Shown piece by piece: positions 1-7,089 of a DNA stretch of 64,000 nucleotides. The stretch's first letter is position 1, and the number at the start of each line of letters is the position of its first letter. Origin of the DNA: Paracandidimonas soli (GTDB taxonomy: Bacteria > Pseudomonadota > Gammaproteobacteria > Burkholderiales > Burkholderiaceae_B); assembly GCF_004342005.1 (NCBI RefSeq), contig NZ_SMBX01000003.1, forward strand, positions 1 to 64,000, given 5' to 3'. Both the position numbers and the translations under genes were made by a program. Below the pieces are notes generated by a model, which saw nothing but the letters and a program-made list of their open reading frames with translations, was not told the DNA's origin and did not search any database.

Positions 1-42
1 GCGTTCACGGACTTCGGGGGAAAACTTGTTCTGCTTGCTCAT
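1..42 (-). CDS. IS3-family transposase OrfA, N-terminal fragment
   Basis: The minus strand from 42 reads MSKQNKFSPEVRER, the usual beginning of the OrfA (helix-turn-helix) subunit of IS3-family transposases, which binds the element ends and is joined to OrfB by programmed frameshifting. Only 14 codons are present because the window begins inside the gene. The start lies about 50 bp inside the terminal repeat, as expected for this family. Confidence 0.75.
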   Translation of the reverse strand, partial: MSKQNKFSPEVRER

Positions 43-95
43 AGTGGCTCCATTCTCTCAAAGGTTGGAGCCTCCGCAAAACCCGGGGCGATTCA
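1..95 (-). mobile_element. Terminal fragment of an IS3-family insertion sequence
   Basis: On the minus strand the terminal inverted repeat begins at 95 with TGAATCGCCCCGGGTTTT and continues into a short leader and then the first codons of the IS3-type OrfA. This TGA-start, GC-rich end is typical of the IS51/IS407 side of the IS3 family. Only one end lies in the window; the rest of the element is outside on the left. Confidence 0.75.
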
Positions 96-103
96 CTGAT
101 CCC

Positions 104-170
104 AATAAAGCATAATGTTGCCGATCGGGATTTAAAGCATAAGTCTTCCGAATGGCAGTTTTATGCTTAA
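104..170. repeat. Three TAAAGCATAA-type repeats at 27-28 bp spacing
   Basis: TAAAGCATAA occurs at 106-115 and 133-142, and an inverted near-copy (TTATGCTTAA) at 161-170. Even spacing just outside the IS end looks like recombinase or transposase binding sites rather than chance. No recombinase gene is visible beside them. Confidence 0.4.
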
Positions 171-258
171 CGGCACACCAACGGAAGACCGGTGGGTCAT
201 TTGCAACTGGTGGTGGGGCAGGAGTGAAAGTCGAACCACTCTTCCGTTGGCGTGCTGT
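170..258. repeat. Imperfect 19-bp inverted repeat with 51-nt spacer
   Basis: The arms are 170-188 and 240-258. The reverse complement of the right arm matches the left arm at 17 of 19 positions, sharing the core CCAACGGAAGA. The sequence from the IS end to the next gene at 331 holds only this and the TAAAGCATAA repeats; I see no credible gene. Confidence 0.45.
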
Positions 259-330
259 CGTCTGCGCGTCACATCTAGCGGGAAGGGGTGTGTGCGGAAA
301 GACTGCTATGCCCGTACACTCCCTTTAATC

Positions 331-612
331 TTAAATTCGGTGAGTTCGTCCGTTGGCTTCATCATAGTTGCGAAGCCTAGCTCGGCAAGCCGATAAGACT
401 TGGGCTTCCAGTGTTTCAAGGAGCGCCAAGTCGGTATGTGGCTGGATATTTGCCCAGCTTCCGGAGGGTCGGTTGCCTCGCAGCGAGTGGACATCGGGAT
501 CGAAGGCAACGACGAACCGGTCGGTTCTTGGATGGAATATTCTCATGCGCGCGGCGCCGGGAATAGTCTCTCCAATGTAGATTTCTCCGTCGATATGAAA
601 CTGATATGTCAT
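331..612 (-). CDS. Hypothetical protein, 93 aa
   Basis: I do not recognise a family. The product is a small soluble protein without signal peptide or membrane segment, with several aromatic and Arg residues (MTYQFHIDGEIYIGET at the N-terminus). The start is supported by a good ribosome-binding site, AAGGAAGCAAC directly before the ATG. It stands alone on the minus strand behind a hairpin at 675-697 and runs toward the IS end. The translation signal argues that it is real; the function is unknown. Confidence 0.5.
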   Translation of the reverse strand: MTYQFHIDGEIYIGETIPGAARMRIFHPRTDRFVVAFDPDVHSLRGNRPSGSWANIQPHTDLALLETLEAQVLSACRARLRNYDEANGRTHRI

Positions 613-674
613 GTTGCTTCCTTTTTAGCTCTTTGGCATCATGCCTGGGGAGCAAGTTGGAGTAAAAGGCCCAT

Positions 675-697
675 AAAAAATGCCCGCAATTGCGGGC
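675..697 (-). terminator. Putative rho-independent terminator
   Basis: The perfect palindrome GCCCGCAATTGCGGGC (682-697) is followed on the minus strand by a run of six T (675-680). It would end a minus-strand transcript coming from the right. The ~300 bp between this gene and the next (613-913) hold nothing else I can support. Confidence 0.6.
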
Positions 698-913
698 GCT
701 GTTGTTCCCACTGATTGCTTTGATAAGCCGCATCGTCTTTCCACCTTGTATGGGCCACAGGTTGGCATGGGCATTAGGCCCAACTCTTGATGCAATGTTT
801 ATTTTAAGTCGGAACTAAAAAACTGTCAACTCCGTGTTCGAGAAACAGCCCAAGGCATGCAACGACTTTCATCCGGCTGACTTATTGATCAGACTGTCCC
901 TAAGGATGTCCAA

Positions 914-1162
914 TCAAGCCGGATCGTCCTCGGCATCCTCAGCATCCCGAATGCGATGAAATTGCTGCTCGCAACTTGTACATTGCCAATCTGGATTGTC
1001 ACTCGATAGACAGCAGCCACCCAGGACGAACGTTCCCGCTGCGGCGTCTTCGAAGGCGCTCGGGTCGGGTAAACCATAAGCGATCGCGACAACGGTAGCC
1101 CTGCCGCACTTTGGGCAGAAATTCGGTTTATCGGTGCTCTCTATTCGTATGGTTCCGTTCAT
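914..1162 (-). CDS. Small zinc-ribbon protein, 82 aa
   Basis: Two Cys pairs, CPKCG near residue 17 and CTSCEQQF near residue 61, form a likely treble-clef or zinc-ribbon fold. The middle contains a further CC pair (GGCCLSS). There is no signal peptide, so it is probably cytosolic. Function is unknown; proteins of this kind may bind zinc and act in protein or nucleic-acid contacts. The start is the first ATG, with a weak GGAA sequence upstream. The acidic tail (DAEDAEDD) is compositionally odd. Confidence 0.55.
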   Translation of the reverse strand: MNGTIRIESTDKPNFCPKCGRATVVAIAYGLPDPSAFEDAAAGTFVLGGCCLSSDNPDWQCTSCEQQFHRIRDAEDAEDDPA

Positions 1163-1239
1163 GTATGCATTCCGGTTCCGTAGCAGAGACTGACTTCTAG
1201 AGTTGGATTAGGATCGATTATAGGGGCCAGGGAGAATTT

Positions 1240-1362
1240 ATGGATAAAGGCTCTGTCGAGGTTGCGCCACATTGTTATATGTTATTTCCCAACGCCCGTG
1301 CCGACTGTACTGGTCAGCCAGGAAGTGTGGTAATCCCCACTTTTAACGGTGCCCAGAAGTAG
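1240..1362 (+). CDS. Possible small protein, 40 aa
   Basis: An ATG at 1240 follows a strong Shine-Dalgarno sequence (AGGGAG with a 5-nt spacer) and opens a 40-codon frame beginning MDKGSVEVAPHCYMLF and ending at a TAG at 1360-1362. It has no recognisable domain. The following sequence to 1428 stays open in the same frame after the stop. A terminator lies at 1429-1451. Only the translation signal supports it, so it could be chance. Confidence 0.25.
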   Translation: MDKGSVEVAPHCYMLFPNARADCTGQPGSVVIPTFNGAQK

Positions 1363-1428
1363 CACCGTTATGCGGCCATGGCCAGCCGTTTTGGGGTGAG
1401 TGCTCTCCGCGTCGCATCTGGTGCCTGG

Positions 1429-1451
1429 AACCGCCTGCGGGCGGTTTTTTT
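1429..1451 (+). terminator. Rho-independent terminator
   Basis: The stem AACCGCC / GGCGGTT has a 4-nt loop and is followed by a run of T to 1451, a standard intrinsic terminator on the plus strand. It would serve any transcript through 1240-1428. Confidence 0.6.
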
Positions 1452-1669
1452 GCCACTCGGTTCTCGGTCGCCCCATCCATGCAGTGACCAATCACAACCC
1501 TTCAGCCCGAAACCCGCATAAAACCTAGCCTTACCCTCGCGACCGCTCGCGAGCCCGGTAGAGAAAAACCGAGAACAGAGAGGCGGGAGAGGGCGAAAAC
1601 GGGGCTGAGAACCCACCCACCGCTCGCGAGACGAAACCGCAAACCCCCGCCAACACTGGCGTTCCAGGC

Positions 1670-1701
1670 AAAAAAAATCCCAACCGATAAGGGTTGGGAT
1701 T
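1670..1701 (-). terminator. Rho-independent terminator behind a tRNA 3' end
   Basis: On the minus strand AATCCCAACC / GGTTGGGATT forms a 10-bp stem with a 5-nt loop, followed by eight T. It lies 9 bp past a CCA-ending tRNA-like sequence, exactly where a tRNA gene's own terminator would be. Confidence 0.75.
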
Positions 1702-1709
1702 TGGTAACT

Positions 1710-1739
1710 TGGTGGCCTGGGGCGGAATCTAATTGAACC
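1710..1739 (-). other. 3' end of a tRNA gene, likely attachment site
   Basis: The minus strand reads GATTCCGCCCCAGGCCACCA, which has the form of T-stem, acceptor stem, discriminator base and CCA of a bacterial tRNA, close to tRNA-Phe 3' ends. The T-loop before it is disrupted (GGTTCAATTA instead of a normal GGTTCGA) and no tRNA body follows upstream. A partial 3' end with an intact terminator is typical of the att site left by integration of a genomic island into a tRNA gene. The identity of the tRNA and of the integrating element is uncertain. Confidence 0.5.
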
Positions 1740-2005
1740 TCTATAGTTCACTATTCATGCGGGTTCCCAAATCTCGCGGGAGCGTGGGGGTACAAACCGG
1801 GGTACAACTCGGCGTATGGTGCAAAAAAGCGACAAAGTGGCCTGTGGTGATATTTCATGAGCCGTTTTGAGAGTCAAAAGCCGGCACTACACGTTTCGCC
1901 AAGCTCTTTCTCCCGCTGACCTCGCGGTAGCTACAACAGTGGGTGTTTCTCTGCCCGATGTTTGTTGTCATTTTTCGGACAGAGTCGATTGATGCAAGGT
2001 TTGAG

Positions 2006-2260
2006 CTAACTGGCCACGGTCTTGTTGCGTTCGATCAGTGCATGCACGCTTGCGGCTGTTATGCCGCTAGATCGCTTGCCTATCTTGATGAGTACCAGCT
2101 CCCCCTCATTGACCAAGCGATAGATCGTGGAACGTGACACGCCGAGCTTAGCTTCTGCCGTGTGGATCCGATAGAGAAGAGCCTCGTCAGGTTGCTTCGG
2201 GGCTTGCTTGCTGGGTGACGGGTAGCCGAAGATGCTGTTCGACAGTGCCTGTTCCTTCAT
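2006..2260 (-). CDS. AlpA/excisionase-like helix-turn-helix protein, 84 aa
   Basis: The C-terminal half (about residues 35-80) has the MerR/AlpA-type helix-turn-helix of phage and island regulators: a segment like LGVSRSTIYRLVNEGEL, followed by a wing with KIGKRSSGI. Such proteins act as excisionases or activate integrase genes. I chose the ATG at 2260 because GGAGGAACAA directly precedes it; a longer frame begins 18 codons upstream without such a site. Its closeness to the tRNA 3' end at 1.7 kb fits an island boundary, but no integrase gene is visible next to it. Confidence 0.65.
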   Translation of the reverse strand: MKEQALSNSIFGYPSPSKQAPKQPDEALLYRIHTAEAKLGVSRSTIYRLVNEGELVLIKIGKRSSGITAASVHALIERNKTVAS

Positions 2261-2935
2261 TTGTTCCTCCGTTAGACCTTGGGAAGCACCCTGGAGACTC
2301 AGGATGCTTTCCAAAGCCGGCGCAACCAGCGCCGTGTTGTCCGACCCGCCAAGTTGCCTCGATGGGGGCCGGGTGCTTTCATCATTCTCAGCAGCGCCCG
2401 CCGCTGGCCCCGCTGTCGCGGTTCGGCGGGATGCTGGGAACTGCGGTCTTTGCCGCTGTCATCGACGGATTACGCGCCATCTATCGAATGTGGCCTGCAC
2501 TTCGGCAGCGCCGGCGTCCGTGTGAACGGATCGTCACTCACACCTTCCAGTTCGCACCAGTCGCTACCGGCCCGGAAGAGGAATGATTTTTCACCTGCTT
2601 TACTCCTACCCAGGTGCACGTCACCCAGTACGAAGCTGGTGACACGGGTAGCCGCGCACTCGCACCGCTCAGATGGAGCAGGGCGCGGTATTTATCGGTG
2701 TTCTGTTGTTAAAGAGCAGGGTTGGTGTAATCATTACGTATCTACTACGCAGAGTCAATACAAATGTAATACTAAAAAGTCATATTGATAATGCGAATTC
2801 CCCTCGGACGGGAGAAAAATTTAGAAAGAGACACGCTGAGATCCGGATTGACTCGTCAAGGGACTGAGGCCCCGGAACTGGGTGGCTGTCGTTTTTTTGC
2901 AGAGTCGGGGGAAGAAACAGCGCGGCGCTTTATTG
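2261..2935. other. 675-bp interval with no supported gene
   Basis: Open frames exist on the plus strand but lack family signatures and plausible starts. Parts near 2700-2830 are AT-rich and could hold the promoter for the minus-strand AlpA-like gene. I see no RNA gene, repeat or transposase remnant here. Confidence 0.4.
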
Positions 2936-3295
2936 TCAGGTGGCGGACGTGGGGCCGTTGTCTTCTTTCTTGGTGTGCTTCGCCAACTTCATCTGAATGT
3001 AGTCGCCAATGTCTTCCCGCACATGTGCAGGAAGTTCCGCGACGACGCTACAGGGGGTACTAGGCCAGGGCCATTCTTCCTCAAACATTTCGCCCTTGCC
3101 AGTGACCAGCCATTCAGCCCTGATGTGCAGCGCTGCGGCGATCCATACGATGTGTCGCGAGGATTCGCTGCGGCCACCCTCAATATGCGCTATGGCACCT
3201 TGTGTAAGCGGCGTCTGGACAAGGTTGGCTAACGCTTCCTGCGTGAGGCCGCGTTTCGTGCGCGCGATGCGTAAGCGGTCGCCGATGGTGCTCAT
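2936..3295 (-). CDS. XRE-family helix-turn-helix regulator, 119 aa
   Basis: Residues about 4-65 form a Cro/CI-type helix-turn-helix (GDRLRIARTKRGLTQEALA, then a recognition helix around TQGAIAHIEGG). The C-terminal half carries no enzyme domain; it includes a Trp/Pro-rich linker and a helical tail. Proteins of this size are usually repressors of phages or islands. The gene is alone on the minus strand. A dyad AATGTC-N8-GACATT at 3405-3424, upstream of its start, could be its operator, which is inference. Confidence 0.75.
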   Translation of the reverse strand: MSTIGDRLRIARTKRGLTQEALANLVQTPLTQGAIAHIEGGRSESSRHIVWIAAALHIRAEWLVTGKGEMFEEEWPWPSTPCSVVAELPAHVREDIGDYIQMKLAKHTKKEDNGPTSAT

Positions 3296-3404
3296 GCTGT
3301 GCAGTTTGCGGTGCGTTTTTTAGTAGAAAGATACATTATGACAGACCTTCGGTTCAAATTATGACCGGATATAAAAATAACTAACTAATAATCTTGAGGG
3401 TTGA

Positions 3405-3424
3405 AATGTCATTGTCGCGACATT
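3405..3424. promoter_or_regulatory. Dyad upstream of the XRE regulator
   Basis: AATGTC (3405-3410) and GACATT (3419-3424) are separated by 8 nt, about 110 bp upstream of the regulator start in an AT-rich stretch. It could be an autoregulatory operator; the evidence is symmetry and position only. Confidence 0.3.
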
Positions 3425-3493
3425 GTGGCAGGTATTGGAACGCCGTGGAACGCAGGTTTACCATGCTTTGAAACCGTGGAGCATTTTTCGCAC

Positions 3494-3712
3494 CTACCCC
3501 GGGGCACCACAGCTGCGATCATTCACAGCGGCCAGAAAGCCGGCGGCTAGCTTCGCCAGGTGTCGCTCGTTGCGTGCGGGGATATTGACTTTGCGTTTGC
3601 CGCCGCTATATAGAAGTAGCTGGGGTAGATGCTTGAGATATGCCGGAAGAAACAGAAGCTCGGTGATGGTTTGTGTGAGGATGACTGTGGGCATCAGCGG
3701 CGCAAACCGCAA
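3494..3712 (-). CDS. Possible hypothetical protein, 72 aa
   Basis: The frame is open for 72 codons with a hydrophobic N-terminal half and a basic middle (GGKRKVNIPARNERHLAKLA). I see no known domain and no clear ribosome-binding site. It might be a fragment of a larger protein left at the border of the ccm region. A frame on the opposite strand overlaps it fully, and I cannot exclude that neither is used. Confidence 0.25.
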   Translation of the reverse strand: MRFAPLMPTVILTQTITELLFLPAYLKHLPQLLLYSGGKRKVNIPARNERHLAKLAAGFLAAVNDRSCGAPG

Positions 3713-3838
3713 TGCTCAGGTTTGCTATTCACCCTTACGCGACTGTAGCCCGTCGCTGTACCGCCCAGGGCGCAAGACCGTGTCCTCGGCTCTCGGCTGC
3801 AGGCAACTAACCCTGGAAGGGTTGCTGTCCGTATAAGA

Positions 3839-4585
3839 TCAACCTATGCTCCCCAAAGCCGGAAACGTCTTCAGAAGCCAGATCGCAAAACGCATTAGCT
3901 GTCCGCTCGCTACGGCGATGCCCATTAATACTAGGATCGCGCCCGTAATCAGCTGAATGTAACGACCCGTTCGACGTAGAGAGCTTAGGCGACGCATAAA
4001 AGGCGTCATGAAATATGCGGAAAGCAGGAACGGAACGCCTAAACCGGCTGCGTAGATTCCTAACAGAGCAGTCCCATGGCCTATGCTCTCAGATGTTGCG
4101 CTAAGAACCAGAATGCTGCCAAGCACGGGGCCAATGCAGGGCGTCCAGCCAAATCCAAAGGCGACTCCCAGAAGCAGAGCGGACCAGGGATTACCGCCTT
4201 TTGTGTCAGGGTCAAAACGGTAATAGCGCTGCGCCCACATCGGAACGCGCACAACGCCCATCACGGTCAGGCCCGCTAACGCTATGATGATACCGGCCGC
4301 AATATTGAGTTCGTAGCGATAGCTGAGGAAGAGGCGACCGATTGCCGTAATGCTAGCACCTAGAATCACGAATACCAGTGCGAACCCGAGAACAAAGCAT
4401 GCACTGAGCCCGAACGCTCTCAATCGCTGTGAGCGCCCATCGTGAACAGGTGTCGTCGCAGATATGTTGCCGCCGGCGACATAAGATAGATACCCCGGAA
4501 CCAGGGGCAAAACACACGGTGATAAGAACGATGCAATACCGGCGATAAATGCAGTCAGCATTCCGATCGTGGTAAGTTCAAGCAT
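3839..4585 (-). CDS. ccdA: CcdA/DsbD-type transmembrane electron carrier
   Basis: This 248-aa protein has about six membrane segments and the two conserved Cys-Pro motifs of the family, LSPCVLPLVPG near residue 25 and WTPCIGP near residue 150. CcdA proteins move reducing power from cytosolic thioredoxin across the membrane to periplasmic thioredoxin-like proteins. Here the likely partners are the TlpA-like protein encoded just upstream (59 bp gap) and CcmG, which keep apocytochrome Cys residues reduced for haem attachment. It is the last gene of the ccm transcription unit. Family assignment is firm; partners are inferred from position. Confidence 0.9.
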   Translation of the reverse strand: MLELTTIGMLTAFIAGIASFLSPCVLPLVPGYLSYVAGGNISATTPVHDGRSQRLRAFGLSACFVLGFALVFVILGASITAIGRLFLSYRYELNIAAGIIIALAGLTVMGVVRVPMWAQRYYRFDPDTKGGNPWSALLLGVAFGFGWTPCIGPVLGSILVLSATSESIGHGTALLGIYAAGLGVPFLLSAYFMTPFMRRLSSLRRTGRYIQLITGAILVLMGIAVASGQLMRFAIWLLKTFPALGSIG

Positions 4586-4644
4586 TGAAATATCCTAAAA
4601 ACGACGTTTCTTATGATCGCAATGCGCCTTGCGCGTCAGCTTGT

Positions 4645-5244
4645 TTACGAGCCCTGTAAAGCTCTATCGATTAACGCTTCTACTTGCTCGCCGTCCCAAG
4701 CGGCGGGTCCCAACGCGCGACCTATTTCTCGACCGTTTCGATCAATGAGTAAAGTCGTTGGTACACCGGGGGCACGGAGTGAATTTGGAGCTTGTGCTGA
4801 TGGATCAAAGTATCCACGCAAAGTCTCTATTCCGAACTCTTCGTAGAACGATTCGACCAAGGCCGTATCACGGTCAATCGACAAAGCCACAACTTCGAAG
4901 TCTGCGCCGCCCCGTTTGGCGTTTAGCCGGTCGAGTGAGGGCATTTCTTCTCGGCAAGGTGGGCACCAGGTAGCCCAAATGTTTAATAAAACGACTTTCC
5001 CTCGGAAGTCTGCCAAGCTGAGCGCTTTGTCTGCTTCGCCCTTGAAAGGCAGGGTTGGAAGATCTCGCGGTGTACTCCAGCGCATGAAGCGTTGATCGCC
5101 GATATCAATGGCGATGTTGAGAGTGCCCCCGGAGACTTTTCCTGTGGCATTCTCACGCTGGTAAGTAAACAAGAAAAATGCGATGGCGACCAATGAAGCA
5201 ATCACTATCATCGTAAGAAAGAATATTTTCAAAGCACTTTTCAT
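4645..5244 (-). CDS. TlpA-like membrane-anchored thioredoxin
   Basis: A 199-aa protein with one N-terminal membrane anchor (about residues 6-27) and a TlpA/ResA-type thioredoxin domain with the active site WCPPC (Cys94 and Cys97) followed by REEMPSLD. Such proteins are periplasmic disulfide reductants for apocytochromes or copper-site proteins. It lies 5 bp after ccmI and before ccdA, so it probably takes electrons from the CcdA-like protein. The operon thus has two thioredoxin-like proteins, this one and CcmG; this one may serve as an extra reductant, possibly for copper-stressed thiols (inference). Confidence 0.85.
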   Translation of the reverse strand: MKSALKIFFLTMIVIASLVAIAFFLFTYQRENATGKVSGGTLNIAIDIGDQRFMRWSTPRDLPTLPFKGEADKALSLADFRGKVVLLNIWATWCPPCREEMPSLDRLNAKRGGADFEVVALSIDRDTALVESFYEEFGIETLRGYFDPSAQAPNSLRAPGVPTTLLIDRNGREIGRALGPAAWDGEQVEALIDRALQGS

Positions 5245-5249
5245 GATGG

Positions 5250-6116
5250 CTACTGTGCTGGGGTTGGAGTAGTTGTGTCGTGGTCTCTTTGATTGATCGC
5301 ATGTTGGATGCTCTCGCTAATAGCGCGCGCCGCGTTCGAGTCCGGGGGAACCGCTCCAAGCACCTGCTGCCAGTAAGAGATGGCGCTGTCATAATCTCGC
5401 CGTTCTAATGCTGCAGCGCCTGCAAGTGTTAGTGCAAATGGGTCTTGGGGACTAAGGGCTAGCGCGAGTTCGAGCAATGTGGTGGGGTAGCCAGAGAAAC
5501 CGTTAGGACTGTTTCGTGCCAAGGTTTCTGCGTACTCGGTGAGTGCGAGCGGATCGGCTTCAACTGCACTTCCTGCCTGCGCGAAAGCTTTCGCGGCTTC
5601 CTCATATCTCGAAAAATACCGATATGAGCGGGCAAGCATGAGCCACCCTTGCGGGTCGTCTGGATTCAGTGCGAGTCGTGCAGAAAGTGAATTCACCATT
5701 GCCTGAACATCAGCTTGTGTGATGCTGGGTGACGGCTGTGTAGGCGCCGGATTCATCGCAGCGGGGTTTCCTAGTTGAAGGTATAACAACATCGACGCCA
5801 CGGGGAGAACGACCGCTACACCTAACGCAGCATATTTCCCATTGCGAGGCTGTTTTCCGCTTGTTACGACTGGTTTTGCCTCATCTAACACTCGACGTTG
5901 TAGATCTTGAACGGCTTCGCCATGATCCTTCGTCGACAATGTGCCGCTTTTACGATCTCTCTCGAGTTCGGCCAACTGATCACGAAGCACGGCCGAATTC
6001 ACGACGTGGTGCTCAAGATGTGTCGTTGCGCGGGGCCCGCGCCATAGCACGCGGCCTAGCGGGAGCACGACGGCAAGAAGCACCAGTACAACCAGTACAG
6101 TAAAAATGAGGTTCAT
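5250..6116 (-). CDS. ccmI: Cytochrome c maturation protein CcmI (CycH)
   Basis: This 288-aa protein has an N-terminal membrane helix, a cytosolic basic loop, a second membrane helix near residues 95-112 and a C-terminal TPR domain (segments such as LNPDDPQGWLMLARSYRYF and LALSPQDPFALTLAGAAAL). CcmI is the apocytochrome c chaperone that presents the substrate to CcmF/CcmH. Its start shares one base with the ccmH stop, so the two are translationally coupled. It ends in a Thr/Pro-rich tail. The architecture matches fused CcmI proteins of betaproteobacteria. Confidence 0.9.
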   Translation of the reverse strand: MNLIFTVLVVLVLLAVVLPLGRVLWRGPRATTHLEHHVVNSAVLRDQLAELERDRKSGTLSTKDHGEAVQDLQRRVLDEAKPVVTSGKQPRNGKYAALGVAVVLPVASMLLYLQLGNPAAMNPAPTQPSPSITQADVQAMVNSLSARLALNPDDPQGWLMLARSYRYFSRYEEAAKAFAQAGSAVEADPLALTEYAETLARNSPNGFSGYPTTLLELALALSPQDPFALTLAGAAALERRDYDSAISYWQQVLGAVPPDSNAARAISESIQHAINQRDHDTTTPTPAQ

Positions 6117-6568
6117 CAGGATTTCTCAGTGTCGGCAGATTGGGCTAGTAACGCACGTGCACGTTTGCGGTCTTCGGCGCTCAGCGGAGTATTAACGAGG
6201 CGGGCCTTGCGGCGGCGGAGTGCCATTATCAGTATCGTCAAGCCCAATAAGAACAGCAGCATCGGCCCGAACCAAAGCAACACCGTAGTGGCATTCATGG
6301 GCGGACGGTAGAGCACGAAATCCCCGTATCGTTCAACCATGTAGGTTCGGATCTCGTCATCGGTTCGGCCGGCTTGGATTAGCTCGCGGATCTGCTGACG
6401 GAGGTCGACGGCTAGTTCAGCCCTTGACGCTGCAATGGATTCGTTCTGACATACAAGGCAACGCAGCTCTTGCGCGATGTTGAACATCCGCTTCTCAGGG
6501 TCGACCGTCGTTGCGGAAGCCGGCATTGCAATCAAGAGAGATAAAATGGCAAACCACCAGTATTTCAT
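6116..6568 (-). CDS. ccmH: Cytochrome c maturation thiol-disulfide protein CcmH
   Basis: A 150-aa protein with signal peptide (cleavage after about residue 19), the LRCLVCQNESIA motif (Cys37, Cys40) that defines CcmH/CcmL, and one C-terminal membrane helix. It works with CcmG in reducing the CXXCH motif of apocytochrome c before haem ligation. The start overlaps the ccmG stop (ATGA). Only the short N-terminal CcmH domain is here; the TPR domain found in fused E. coli CcmH is the separate downstream ccmI. Confidence 0.92.
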   Translation of the reverse strand: MKYWWFAILSLLIAMPASATTVDPEKRMFNIAQELRCLVCQNESIAASRAELAVDLRQQIRELIQAGRTDDEIRTYMVERYGDFVLYRPPMNATTVLLWFGPMLLFLLGLTILIMALRRRKARLVNTPLSAEDRKRARALLAQSADTEKS

Positions 6569-7089
6569 TGCTGGAGCTCCCGAATTAGTGGCAGCAGCGT
6601 GTCGCGTACTGCGCTTTGTGTCACCGGCCCGATGTGCTTATGGCGAATCATTCCTTGCTTATCGATGACAAACGTTTCAGGGACTCCGTAGACGCCGAAA
6701 TCGATTCCTACACGGCCACGCGTGTCCGACACAGAGAGCGTATATGAGTCTCCGTAGCGCGCGAGCCAGGCTATCGCCTCGTTGCGTACATCCTTGTAGT
6801 TCAAGCCTATGATTGGTACCACACCGGAGTCGGCTAGCTCCGAGATGACCGGATGTTCGTCAAGGCAAGCAGCACACCAGGATGCCCATACGTTTAGTAG
6901 CCAGACCTGGCCTTTCATCGAGTCAGAGGTAAAGACGTTTTCAGGCGACTTCAATTCGGGTAAAGAGAAGTTTGGAGCCGGTTTATCGATAAGAGGCGAG
7001 GGCAACTCACTTGGCTTCAACGTGAGTCCGACCGCAAGGAATGCCACCAGCACGATGAATCCCGCGAAGGGCCAAAACAAACGATTCAC
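6565..7089 (-). CDS. ccmG: Cytochrome c maturation thioredoxin CcmG (DsbE)
   Basis: The 174-aa protein has an N-terminal membrane anchor and a thioredoxin fold with WASWCAACLDEHP (Cys72, Cys75). The Glu after the Cys motif and the later GVYGVPETFVID segment with a cis-Pro are typical of CcmG/DsbE. The usual motif is WCVPC or WCPPC; here it is WCAAC, a small change in the dipeptide that tunes redox potential. It overlaps ccmF and ccmH by 4 bp on each side, indicating one polycistron. Confidence 0.92.
   Translation of the reverse strand: MNRLFWPFAGFIVLVAFLAVGLTLKPSELPSPLIDKPAPNFSLPELKSPENVFTSDSMKGQVWLLNVWASWCAACLDEHPVISELADSGVVPIIGLNYKDVRNEAIAWLARYGDSYTLSVSDTRGRVGIDFGVYGVPETFVIDKQGMIRHKHIGPVTQSAVRDTLLPLIRELQQ

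Noticed and set aside
163..396. 77-codon plus-strand frame
   Set aside because: It runs through the inverted repeat and overlaps the 93-aa gene, which has a good ribosome-binding site.
1368..1751. 127-codon minus-strand frame across the tRNA 3' end
   Set aside because: It runs through the tRNA-like end and its terminator, which explain the sequence better than a protein.
2215..2788. Overlapping plus-strand frames up to 169 codons
   Set aside because: Products are Arg/Ser/Cys-rich without domain, start signals are poor and they overlap each other in different frames.
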